Assembly (NCBI RefSeq): GCF_024679245.1
Contig: NC_090174.1
Span: 16,848,933-16,912,932 of the forward strand
Direction: 5' to 3'
Length of the DNA: 64,000 bases
Source: Pseudorasbora parva
Taxonomy: Eukaryota; Chordata; Actinopteri; Cypriniformes; Gobionidae
The position numbers were made by a program, and so were the translations under genes. Every line of letters begins with the position of its first letter. Position 1 is the stretch's first letter. Shown piece after piece: positions 24,700 to 38,990 of this stretch. Below the pieces are notes generated by a model. That model saw nothing but the letters and a program-made list of their open reading frames with translations. It was not told the DNA's origin and did no database searches.

Positions 24700-25012
24700 C
24701 GACGACAATGATGAAAGCAAAGACAACAATGGAAACAACAACAATAATAAAAATAATAATAATAAATAATAGCAATCATAACAATAACAATAATGAAACA
24801 ATGAAACAATATTGACAATAATTGGAACTATGCAGTAATGCCTGTGGATTGATTAAGAGATGGGAGGAGACGGAGTTACGGAGAGAGAGAGGATTCAGAG
24901 TTGTAAGAGGTCAGAAAGTGTTGGATGGCAGAGGTCGCTTTCAGATGAGGGATTATAGGGGAGAGATGTGTATTCCATTGTAATAAAGTCGGTGAGAAGA
25001 TTTTTCCAGTGG

Positions 25013-28000
25013 TTAGTGTATTTTGTTACGAGTTTTCCAGTTCATGAGGATAGTTTTCTTGGCAATGGTTAGGGCTATGAGGAGAGTTTTAATGTTTATA
25101 GTTTTATCTGTAATTATTGTGAGGTCCCCTAGCAAGCAAAGAGAGGGCGATAGTGGGATGTGGCAGCCCACTATAGTGGATAGTGACTGTGTGACCTCTT
25201 CCCAGAAGTGTTTGATTGGAGTGCAGTGCCAGGTTGCATGGATGTATGTATCTGTAGATTTCTGACTGCAATGTGTGCAAATTTCTGATGTGAAACCCAT
25301 TTTAGCTAATCTATTGGCCGTGTAGTGTGTTCTGTGAAGTGTTTTGTATTGTATCAATTGAAGATTAGCATTTTTGGACATTAAATAGATGTTTTTACAG
25401 ATTTGGGTCCAGAAGTTGGCATCAGGAACTATTGAGAGATCGTTTTCCCATTTTATTGTTGGTAAGTATATGGTCTGAAATTGATTTGAAATGATTTTGT
25501 ATATTTTGGAGAGAAGTTTCTTTGGAGATGAAATGTTAACCAAGTCTGATATTGCTGGTGGAAGTTCTAAATTTGTGGCTCGGATGTTTATTTTTGCCAG
25601 AACAGAAGATTTGAGTTGCAGGTATTTTAAAAATTCATTGCTCCTGATGCCAAACTCCTGGGCCAAATGCGGAAATGTTGTTAATGTGATGGATTTGAAA
25701 ATATGGTTAATATGAGTGATACCCTTTTCAGCCCATGTGCGAAAGTTCAGTATTTTTTTATTGCTAATGAAGTCACGGTTGTTCCACAATGGGGTGCGGA
25801 TAGATGGAGCTAGTACAGAATTTGTGATTTGGTGAAATTTCCACCAGGCTGTCAGAGTGGAAGCTATAGTTACAGCCTTAAAACATGTGTGTTGTTTGAT
25901 TGTTTTTGTGAGGAATGGTATGTCAGCTATATTTAATTCTTTGCAGAGTGATTGTTCTATATCTAGCCATATAATATCGGATTGGGTGGGGTGGGTCCAT
26001 TTGTATATGTATTGCAGTTGGTTAGCTATCGAGTAATAATAAAAATTTGGTGCTTCTAGTCCTCCTTGAGCCTTGTTTTTTTGTAGTGTAGTGAGTTTTA
26101 TCCTTGGTGTTTTTTTTTCAGTAAAAGCGAGTGATAATGGAGTCTAATGATTTAAACCAGGTGAGTGTGGGGTGGCTTGGAATCATTGAGAATAGATAGT
26201 TGATTTTTGGTAAAATTGTCATCGTAATTGCTGCTATTCTGCCAATTATGGAGATTGGAAGGTTGAGACATCGAAGCAAGTCATCTTCTATTTTTTTTAG
26301 TAGTGGTGTGAAGTTAAGTGTTACCAACTCTGACAGTCTGGAGGAAATCTTGATGCCTAAGTAAGTGATGTGATCATGACATATAGGTATGGGTGATTGG
26401 TGGGGTGCCACATCCCATTTGGTTTTATGTAAAGGGAGGATGGATGATTTGTTCCAATTTATTGCGTAATCTGAGATTTTTGAAAAAGACTGGATTGTTT
26501 TAATTATTTCTTGTGAAGACACTAGAGGTTCTTGTATAAATAGTAGAATATCATCTGCATAAAGTGAGATTTTATGTGTTTGTTGTGGTGTTTCAATACC
26601 TTTGATTGATGGGTTTTGGCGGATGGCTGCTGCTAGAGGTTCAATAAAAATGGTGAATAGAGATGGAGAGAGTGGACATCCTTGCCTCGTTCCCCTGTGC
26701 AGTGCAAAGCTTTGTGATGTTAGTCCATTGGTTGTGACTGTGGCAGACGGTGATGTGTATAAAATCTTGATCCAGTTAATAAATGACTCTCCAAAGCCAA
26801 ATTTTTGTAGTGTGGTGAATAAAAATTTCCAGTTGACCCTATCAAAAGCTTTTTCTGCATCTAAGGTGGCAATGAGAGTATCTTTCTGTTGTACTGATGA
26901 GTAATGCATTAAATTGTATAATCTGCGAGTATTGTTGGATGCGTGTCTACCCTTTATAAAGCCGGTCTGATCGGGATGGATGATATGTGGTATTATTTTT
27001 TCAATTCTATAGGATAATGCTTTGCTGATAATTTTTATGTCAACATTTATAAGTGATATAGGATGGTAGTTAGATGTGAGGGTGTGGTCTTTGTTAGGTT
27101 TAGGGATGAGTGATATAAGCGCTGTGTTCATGTGGGATGGGAATGTAGCATTTTGTTTTATTTCTGTTATTGTTCTACTGAATAGTGGGAATAAGGTTGA
27201 CCAAAAATGAATGTAGAACTCAGCAGGGAAGCCATCCGGTCCTGGTGCTTTATTATTTTGCATGTGATTGAGCGCAGAGTGGAGTTCTTTTTCAGTGATT
27301 GGTAATTCGAGAGAGTTCATTTGTTCCGGGTTGAGTTTTGGTAGAAGGGTGTTATCAAGGAATTGGTTTATGTCTTCTTGGTTTGGGTCCAGATCCGATG
27401 AGTATAATTGTGTGTAGTATTCTTCAAATATTTTGTTTATCTCAACTGGTGAATTGGTTAGCTTCCCTGCTGAGTTTTTAATAGAGGTTATGGCTGTTTT
27501 TTCTTTATTTCTTTTGATTTGACTGGCTAGATATTTACCGGATTTGTTGCCATGGTGAAAAGTCTCATGACGAAGTCTGTGAATAAGAAACTGGTTTCTT
27601 TTGTTTATTATTTCATTAAGCAAATATTTATTTTCTCTTAATTCTTTATGGATGGTTTCTGATGGGTTGTTTGCATGTAAAATTTCTAATTTTTTAATTT
27701 TTTCTTCTAGTTGGACTTCTTTTTCTTTTTCCTTCTTTTTTTATGGACTGAATATGATATAATTTTCCCCCGTAATACTACTTTCCATGTTTCCCAGAGA
27801 AGTGATGCTGATGACTTTGGAGAGTCATTTATTTCAAGGAAGGATGTCCACTCTTTCTTGAAGTAGCTGTCAAATTTTGGATCTTTCAAGAGTGATGTAT
27901 TAAAACGCCATCTGGTGTGGTGCTTCTGTATTGCAGGTGGGTTCCATGTGAGAGTTACCGGAGCATGGTCACTGATACTGATGGGATGAATTTTAGTTTC

Positions 28001-28645
28001 TACAATATTTGGTATGATTGAATTACTGATTAGAAATAGATCAATGCGGGAGTAAGTTTGGTGGACATTGGAATAAAAAGTATATTCTCTGGCGAGTGGG
28101 TGTTGTAGCCTCCAACCATCGCCAAGACCAAAATCACTCATGAACTGTTTTATTGTTTTGGAGGATTGCCAGGATTTTCCTGTATGTTTTGACCTGTCCA
28201 ATGGTGGATTGATTACAGTGTTATAGTCTCCCCCTATAATTATTGGGCAGCTGGAAAGGTTTGAAAGAGAGGAAAAGAAATTTGAAAAGAAGGAGGGGTC
28301 ATCAGAGTTTGGTCCATAAATGTTGCCAATTGTGATTGGATTATTGTCGATTGAAATGTTAATAATGATAAAACGGCCTTCAGGATCTGAAATGGTTGTA
28401 TGGTGGTTAAATTGTATTTTTTTGTTAATTAAGATGCATACTCCTCTTTGTTTTGAGTTATAGTAGGAGGAAAAACAGTGGTTAAAGTATGTAGTTTTTA
28501 AGCAGTTTTGTGTTGATTGTGAGAAGTGAGTTTCCTGTAATAAACATATATCAGCTTGCATATTTTTTAGGTAATTTAGGACTTTGTTTTTTTTTGCTTG
28601 TGAGGCAACTCCACGAATATTCCAAGTTAAAAAATGTAATTGCAT
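25013..28645 (-). pseudogene. L1 ORF2: endonuclease and reverse transcriptase, frameshifted
   Basis: The reconstructed length is about 1,210 codons, normal for L1. Segment 1 (28645-27707) is the apurinic endonuclease: TWNIRGVASQ, LLQETHFS, GNIYGPNSDD, GGDYNTVI, RIDLFLIS and SISDHAPVTL. Segment 2 (to 26118) has the RT core: NNKAPGPDGFPAEFY, DQTGFIKGRH, LDAEKAFDRVNW, TRQGCPLSPSLF and YADDILLF. Segment 3 (25789-25013) is the C terminus with a Cys/His motif, CTHCSQKSTDTYIHATWHC. Frames break in A-rich runs: one near 27720, one near 26110, and stops lie between 26110 and 25790. As read it cannot make a full protein. The start ATG at 28645 directly precedes the canonical LTWNIRG. Confidence 0.9.
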
Positions 28646-28690
28646 GGCCCTATAGTGTGTACCTCATAATTATGCTGTGTGAGTATAAGT

Positions 28691-28693
<3 letters not shown>

Positions 28694-28770
<77 letters not shown>
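28694..28770. repeat. (TG)n microsatellite between L1 ORFs
   Basis: This TG run (CA on the element strand) lies just upstream of ORF2. Confidence 0.95.
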
Positions 28771-28774
<4 letters not shown>

Positions 28775-28970
28775 CTACAATACCAAATGATATACAAAAC
28801 AGCACAAACATAAAAACCTGTAACCGACAATGAAACATATAAACAGTGAGCAAGAAGACTAATTTGGTGCATTTAATGTGTGTGTGCGTGGTGCAGGTAG
28901 TTTAATGTGAGAATATACATTGATAAGGAGAGGGGGAGAGGGAGGGAGAGAGGGGGGGAGGGAGGGATAG

Positions 28971-29053
<83 letters not shown>

Positions 29054-29055
29054 AA
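28971..29055. repeat. (GAAA)n microsatellite between L1 ORFs
   Basis: This is a run of about 21 GAAA units, preceded by a GAGGGAGG-rich purine stretch (28925-28970). Confidence 0.95.
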
Positions 29056-29132
29056 TGTGAGGATGATACAGTTAGAATGAGAGAGGAGCATGGGTGGGTC
29101 TATTGTCTATACATCTTTTACAGTTTCTAGAA

Positions 29133-29936
29133 TTAGTAAAGCCATGGAGTAGTGTCCTTGTCTCTGAATAGTTGTCCATCAATATATAGTTTGTCTACTG
29201 TAATGATTGCTTTTTTACCTTGACTGATCATTGTCTTGCGGATGGGGAAGAGTAGCTTACGTCTGCGGATGATCTCTTGTGGAAATTGGTCGTTGAGTCC
29301 GTAATGAGTCCCTTTTAGCTGCCGGCCTTGTCGCTGAACCAGTACTTTCTGTTTGAAATGTTCAAATTTGACGATGATGGGCCGGGGTCGGGTAGAGTTG
29401 TGGAGTTTCTGTCCTAAACGATGTACGCGGTGGAATGTGATGTGCTCGACAGTCCCTGGTGTAAGTTTGAGCTGGTTAACCATGAAGTCCTTAACAGATT
29501 TTTCGGGGTCTTCGGTGGATGATTCGGGAATGCCGGAGAAGATTAGATTTTCTCTCATACTGCGTGACTGTAGATCCAGGATGGTTTCTTGCATAGCTTT
29601 GTTTTCGGCGGTGACGGAGGTGAGTTGAGTGGTTACAGTCGAAAGTTTAGCGGTGAGTGAGTCCACGGAGCTTTTAAATGATTTGTTTTCTTCTGTAAGT
29701 GAATCGACTTGTTGTTGACTGTATTCCAGGCTATGGCGAAGATTTTGGAATTCTTTGTGAAGAACTTCGATTAATGAGAGTCTGGAATCCAGGTTTGATA
29801 AGCGCTCGTTGATTGATAAAAGTATTTCGGAACAACAGTTTGTTTTGGTAGGAGTGGATGTTGGTGAAGATGAAGAATCGGTTAAACTGGGAGAGTCCGA
29901 ACTGCGCGGTTTTTTGGCTTTGCATGATGGGCTCAT
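29133..29936 (-). CDS. L1 ORF1 RNA-binding protein (intact)
   Basis: This 267-residue protein has the L1 ORF1p layout. Residues 1-33 are Ser/Thr-rich and basic. About 35-122 is a heptad-type coiled coil (for example LEYSQQQVDSLTEENKSFK) expected to trimerise. From about 128 there is an RRM fold (MRENLIFSGIPE, ITFHRVHRLG, RPIIVKFEHFKQK). The C-terminal domain ends with AIITVDKLYIDGQLF. The family binds the element RNA as a chaperone within the retrotransposition particle. The ATG at 29936 is chosen because it yields a complete protein of family length. Unlike the ORF2 downstream, it has no break. Confidence 0.9.
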   Translation of the reverse strand: MSPSCKAKKPRSSDSPSLTDSSSSPTSTPTKTNCCSEILLSINERLSNLDSRLSLIEVLHKEFQNLRHSLEYSQQQVDSLTEENKSFKSSVDSLTAKLSTVTTQLTSVTAENKAMQETILDLQSRSMRENLIFSGIPESSTEDPEKSVKDFMVNQLKLTPGTVEHITFHRVHRLGQKLHNSTRPRPIIVKFEHFKQKVLVQRQGRQLKGTHYGLNDQFPQEIIRRRKLLFPIRKTMISQGKKAIITVDKLYIDGQLFRDKDTTPWLY

Positions 29937-30254
29937 TGTACATAGTCTATTGAAGCATTTGTCAATGTAGTCCTCCAGGTGGTCCAGGTCTGAGTCGTAA
30001 TCCAGGTTTTAATCGGGTGATGTCGTAGCGGGGAAGAAGAAGAAGAAGAGAGAGAGAGAAAAAAAAAACTAACAGAAAGAAAACAGTCGAGAAAAAAGCC
30101 GAGAAAAGTTTGTAGTGTTTCTAGCAGTGCGCTGCCATGTTAGATCACGCACCCCTCACAACACGCCCATCACCAAGTCACATGATCATCACGTCACGCC
30201 TCAGATCCAGAAAGGCCTTCATTGACACCAGAAAGGCCTTCATTGACACCAATG

Positions 30255-30269
30255 TTTTTGGGTGTTTTT
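30255..30269. repeat. Target-site duplication of the L1 LINE, 5' side
   Basis: Exact copy of 23897-23911. Unit U6 resumes here with GACTTAGCATGCTTG. Confidence 0.92.
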
Positions 30270-30446
30270 AGACTTAGCATGCTTGAAATTGTGTGTGTGT
30301 GCGTGTGCGTGTGTTTTCTATACATGGGCTTTACAGAAGGTCATTTGCTGCTTTTGAAAAGATACATGTCTTAAAATTAATTATTTACTGATAAAAATCA
30401 AATTGATTTAAAAAGTAAATTTCACATGATTTTCATGTTTATAAGT

Positions 30447-30705
30447 TGTCTGGGTATCGCCAGACCAAGCTCAATTTAAGATTGATCAATGAGCATTATT
30501 TGAATGACTCTGTATGCAATTGGATAGTCAACTAAACAGACTAATAAACTCGCCAATAGCGTGCCAGGTGAATAAGTTAGTCTGTGATTTGTTCCCACAA
30601 AAGTGTAACAGAAGCAGTAGAAATGAATGTACAGGTTTTCAGACTGTGTTGCAGGGCGAAGACAAATCGCTGGCAGATCAGGCTGGGTTTACCCAGTCAG
30701 TCTAA
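30447..30705 (+). mobile_element. Short inverted-repeat element, copy 2
   Basis: This copy in U6 is nearly identical to 999-1257. Confidence 0.5.
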
Positions 30706-31484
30706 GTAAATTTTATAATAAAGTTTATAATAAACTTCCATAAAATTTAGACGCGCATCTTACTCTTACCTGACACTAATATTAAAATCATTGCTGCAGT
30801 TTCTGTGATTTGGCTCCAATTGGTAATTTTGTAATTAACATTTTTATTGGATGCTACAAATATTGAAATGAAAGCATGCTTAATTGCATAAGATTGTAAA
30901 TAGCTAAGGTAGGTCAAAAACACATGAAGAGAAGTGTTAGGATAATACAATATCACCATTCGGACGGTATTCTGCGCTCATTTGAAATTGATGTGACATC
31001 ATCCGACATGAAATTGATTAATTAAATTTAATTGATCTCATAGATGTGACTGTTGTGGTTCGTAGTCATAGCAGCACCAACTGCTGCAGTTAATGTGGTG
31101 AATCCAACTTCATTTGTAGGGCACTAACAATATAGTTTTATATAATTAGTTTAATAATTGTGTTAATAAAATAAAAAGACCATGAATTAAATACTGGCCT
31201 TCTGGACTTACAAAATTTTGAGCTGCAAAAGATAACTTTGCACATATTTGAAAATGACCTATTATATCATATTACATTAGAATTCATCTATATTTAAATT
31301 ACATCATGGGTGTGGCTTGTGGTCATAGCGGCACCAGCTGCTGCGGTAAATGTGGCATATTTGAGCGATTTTAAAATACTCGCCTATTTAAATGCATATT
31401 GCCTGTCTTGCACAATTTGCCTGAAGCCGCCGGGGTGGTGGTGCCACCGGCTTGGGCCCGTCATCGCTGCTCGCAGCTTTAATT

Positions 31485-34652
<3,168 letters not shown>

Positions 34653-37410
34653 ATTATTATAATTATTATTTTACCCGACTATTTGGGCATTTTTGGGGCC
34701 CTTCCCATGCTCGAAAACTCTTGAAACTTTGCACACGCATCAGAATGCGCGGCCATCAGGGCCGGGCTGAGGCTGGTACCCGGGCGTGGCAGGGGGGCTC
34801 GACAGCGCCCCCTAAAGTGGGGTCTGAAAACGTGGTCTACAATTCAAACCAACTTCCACGTACATATATGAAACTCGGTACACATATAGAGCTCATCGGG
34901 CCGAACAACCTTCGCGCTCTAAGTTATGCGTCAACCCAACAGGAAGTGAGCTATTATGGGTTGTTCCGAAAATGCATGCTCTGGAATTTAACATACTCCT
35001 CCTAGACGATTCACCCGATCAGCACCAAACTCGGTCCGCATGAAGTCAAGACACTGAGGATGCTAAATTGCAAGTGACTTTTTGATATCTCAAATGGTTT
35101 GGCCGTGGCGAAGAGACAAATTTATGGCGAGAAAAAGGAAACAGGAAGTGTATTATAACTTCTGCATACATTAACCTGATAACCGTCACGAGGACGAGGA
35201 CGCACTGAAGGTCTCTTTGTTTAAATTAGCTCAAAATTACTATCAGATGTAAGTAATTACCTTGACAAACTATACATCATTAAAAAGATCTAAGACTAAA
35301 GTTTAATTTTTTTACCTCTGTTTTATTCTCAAAGTCTTATAATGACCGTAATGTGTTAATATGTGCCAGGAGTTATGAATATGATCTTGGGCGTCGCTAC
35401 CTTTTGATTGTAATATGCGCGTCATTTGCTCCCATTCATAAAAAAATCCTCCTTGGTCGTCATGAAGACACTCGACAAAACAACTTCCCTCAGGGCTTTT
35501 ACTTCAAAAGTGTGCAGATGTGGAGAAATATTGATAGATTCTCACACGTTTGAGTCAAATTTCTATACAGAGAAGTATTATTTATTCAATCTTTATCCAA
35601 AATCCGCGGATGAATGATTATGAGAGCAGTAGGCTGTGATATGCTGTGTTTTCAATTCATTCTGGCAGCCGGAGGGCGCTGGAAAGCTGTACTACTGAAA
35701 ATTCACCCCATGGGGAACACATGAAGAACAGACACACCATGTGACATTCAGGAAGTATCTGACATATGGACATATCCACACAGCTCCCTGGGATCGTCAG
35801 ATCGCTATTTTATGCAGATAAACACGTTTTAAGACAATAAACACACAATCGCGGCAATATATGGTTGGTCTGTGTTCTTTATGCCATGTTGGGTGGTTTC
35901 ATAATAGATGATATTTATAATGCAATGCTATTCCACATAGCTTTTAGCATTGTATATTTTCTGTCAGATTTTTTGACCCGAAGCTATATGAGATCACATA
36001 TTGTTATATAAAACACTCTACATATAAAATATAAAGTGATATGAAGCAAGTTTTGAATAAAACATGATTTTAATCGTATAAATTGTTGTTTTGCTGGTGT
36101 GCTAAGCTAACATGCTAGCTTGCCCTAGATGCACCTGCCACTAAGTAAATACTTTATTTTTATGAACATTTTCTAAATGTAAAACTACTGAAATGCTTAT
36201 TTGGATGAAATGCATTCAATAGAGTCTCAGTGAGGGTAAAGTGAGAGGTTTGATTTAGAAATGAGGTTTGAATAGAACAGTTTGAATAGAGAATCGTTAG
36301 TAATTATAATGCAGACAAAAGAATAATAATTGGAGCCATAACCAGTCCGCAGAAGTGTGAATGCCGGGGAGACAAACTGAATGGGGCAGTTTGCACCTCT
36401 AAACAATAGAGGCAATACAGCGACTGAAAGCTGAGAAGATGTGGCAATAAACATCAGTTGATATTTCAGCGATATCTCAAAATAAAATCACATGAAACGA
36501 TCTTGTAAAACGTTTAATAAAATGCAGAGTTTTAGACTGATCATCTTCAGATCTGAAATATAACATGGTCAGACTTGTGGCTTTAGCTGTAGTGCATTTC
36601 TAGATTTCTCCAAGGCCCACTTCAATTTTATTTTCATAAAGATATTTCATACAAATAAATTTCTAATAACTTTACAAAACTTTGAAGCTTATTATAGCTT
36701 TTTTTTATTATAAAAATATTATCATTTTGACTTTACAGTAAACTGCCAGGTGTCTGCTTTCAAATGAGACCATAATTATGCTTTTAGTGCAAAGGATTCA
36801 CAAACTGTATTTGTTTTAGTCTGAGTATACATTTCTTAGGATTTTTTCAAAATTTAGAAATCAGCTTAACAGGTTAATTCATTTTGATGAAACTTCAGCT
36901 GTATGTTCGTTGTAAGAGGCCGATCACATGGATATGACTTTTGTGAGTCAAAGTTATAGCACCACCAACTGGCAGCAGGAAGTGTCACTTTCAAAAATGC
37001 TTTAAATCCCCATCTTATTTTCACCCGGTTTACTTCAAACTTCATCAGTATAATGTCAAAACATAGCAGATATAGACATATGAATGGATTCCTGATTTTT
37101 GAAATACTGTTGTCATGGCAACGTGTCAAAGTCTAATAATCTTTTCATGTGTTTTTGAGACTCTTAGCATGCTTGAAATTGCATGAAACTCAACACACAC
37201 ATCAGACATGTTGTCCAGAAGATGCAAGCAAATATTCAGAAACGAGCAAGGTAGAGGGGCTCAGTAGCGCCATCTTTTGTCCAAAGTGGGGGGTTAGTTT
37301 TATGTACAGTCACCAAACTCGGTATATATATTGTACATTTCTAGCCGGACAACTTTCTAATTTACTGTCATTAGCTTTGACCAACAGGAAGTCAGATAAT
37401 TTGGTTTCAA
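34653..37410 (+). repeat. Array unit U8 (type B, right-truncated), interrupted by a TTAA element
   Basis: U8 follows the U7 stem-loop and (ATT)n tract and matches U3 up to the phrase CAACAGGAAGTCAGATAATTTGG near 37385-37407, where similarity stops. The terminal stem-loop is missing, so the inversion junction falls inside this unit. Confidence 0.8.
35175..36873. mobile_element. Non-autonomous TTAA-flanked DNA element, 1.7 kb
   Basis: TTAA flanks it at 35171-35174 and 36874-36877. The other units read straight through this place with one TTAA (CATACATTAATTCATTTTG). The ends are short imperfect inverted repeats: CCTGATAACCG at the left and CCTGTTAAGCT when the right is reversed. The size, TTAA target and CC terminus fit a piggyBac-type non-autonomous element, but its termini differ from those of the 3570-11764 element. 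No open frame with a known domain is present. Confidence 0.8.
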
Positions 37411-37743
37411 TCTTAAAAAAATCATAAAAACAAGCTCAAGGGGCTTTCACGAACCTGTGTCAAGAGCTTGAGTTAGCTGAAACCTCCGATTTTAAAAATT
37501 TCGCTCTGCTTTTTCCTATGCAGTTTCAGAATCAGAAAGAGCTTTATTGCCAAGTATGCCTTTCACACACAAGGAATTTTTCTTCCAGTGCACATAAACA
37601 ATACAAATACAACACAGTAATAAAAAAATTCTAAGAATAAAAATATGAAGAAAAGTATAAACAGTATAAGGTCACGGTTACGTTTAGTCAGAAAGACAGA
37701 TTATGAGCATTTACAGTATTTGGGAGGTAAGAATAAATATAAA
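37411..37743. other. Inversion junction between + and - arrays
   Basis: This segment shares nothing with the array units. It holds TTTCAGAATCAGAAAGAGC, TTTATTGCCAAGTATG and CACACAAGGAATTTTTC (37525-37581), which resemble the conserved end of a widespread teleost retroelement, and AT-rich filler. The array resumes on the other strand at 37744. Confidence 0.65.
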
Positions 37744-38523
37744 TTAAAGCTGCGAGCAGCGATGACGGGCCCAAGCCGGTGGCACCACCACCCCGGTGGC
37801 ATCAGGCAAATTGTGCAAGACAGGCAATATGCATTTAAACAGGAGACTATTTTAAAATCGCTCAAATATGCCACATTTACTGCAGCAGCTGGTGCCGCTA
37901 TGACCACAAGCCACACCCATGATGTAATTTAAATATAGATGAATTCTAATGTAATATGATATAATAGGTAATTTTCAAATATGTGCAAAGTTATCTTTTG
38001 CAGCTCAAAATTTTGTAAGTCCAGAAGGCCAGTATTTAATTCATGGTCTTTTTATTTTATTAACACAATTATTAAACTAATTATATAAAACTATATTGTT
38101 AGTGCCCTACAAATGAAGTTGGATTCACCACATTAACTGCAGCAGTTGGTGCTGCTATGACTACGAACCACAACAGTCACATCTATGAGATCAATTAAAT
38201 TTAATTAATCAATTTCATGTCAGATGATGTCACATCAATTTCAAATGAGCGCAGAATACCGTCCGAATGGTGATATTGTATTATCCTAACACTTCTCTTC
38301 ATGTGTTTTTGACCTACCTTAGCTATTTACAATCTTATGCAATTAAGCATGCTTTCATTTCAATATTTTTAGCATCCAATAAAAAAATGTTAATTACAAA
38401 ATTACCAATTGGAGCCAAACCACAGAAACTGCAGCAATGATTTTAATATTAGTGTCAGGTAAGAGTAAGATGCGCGTCTAAATTTTATGGAAGTTTATTA
38501 TAAACTTTATTATAAAATTTACT

Positions 38524-38782
38524 TAGACTGACTGGGTAAGCCCAGCCTGATCTGCTGGCGATTTGACTTCGCCCTGCAACACAGTCTGAAAACCCGTACA
38601 TTCATTTCTACTGCTTCTGTTACACTTTTGCGGGAACAAATCACAGACTAACTTATTCACCTGACACGCTATTGGCGAGTTTAGTAGTCTGTTTAGTTGA
38701 CTATCCAATTGCATACAGAATCATTTAAATAATGCTCATTGATCAATCTTAAATTGAGCTTGGTCTGGTGATACCCAGACAA
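38524..38782 (-). mobile_element. Short inverted-repeat element, copy 3
   Basis: This is the R1 copy of the segment at 999-1257, with a few substitutions. Confidence 0.5.
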
Positions 38783-38908
38783 CATATAAACTAGAAAATC
38801 ATGTGAAATTTACTTTTTAAATCAATTTGATTTTTATCAGTAAATAATTAATTTTAAGACATGTGTCTTTTCAAAAACAGCAAATGACCTTCTGTAAAGC
38901 CCATGTAT

Positions 38909-38913
<5 letters not shown>

Positions 38914-38988
<75 letters not shown>
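38914..38988. repeat. (CA)n microsatellite
   Basis: The CA run in R1 lies at the same unit position as the TG/CG tract at 794. Confidence 0.95.

Positions 38989-38990
<2 letters not shown>

Larger units (their letters stand above)
23912..30254 (-). mobile_element. L1-clade LINE, full length, on the minus strand
   Basis: This 6.3 kb insertion in U6 is flanked by an exact 15-bp duplication. Its 3' end at 23912 carries an A-rich (TAAAA)n tail, seen here as TTTTA repeats. The 5' end lies at about 30254, after a roughly 300-bp leader. It has ORF1 (29133-29936), then a gap with (GAAA)n and (CA)n tracts, then ORF2 (25013-28645), and a 3' untranslated part with a (GAT)n tract. The ORF1 type, the endonuclease-RT order and the C-terminal Cys motif fit the L1 clade rather than L2, CR1 or RTE. 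Confidence 0.92.
21894..31484 (+). repeat. Array unit U6 (type A), interrupted by an L1 LINE
   Basis: This is the only + unit with the complete left terminus: GGGCCCAAGCC at 21963-21973, then the hairpin-rich block to about 22011. The right terminus GGCTTGGGCCC lies at 31449-31459 and the stem-loop at 31466-31477. The two termini form a perfect 11-bp inverted repeat. Removing the LINE leaves about 3.2 kb, colinear with R1 on the other strand. Confidence 0.85.

Noticed and set aside
24557..24818. Overlapping Ile-, His- and Ser-rich frames
   Set aside because: They are produced by the (GAT)n microsatellite in the L1 3' region.
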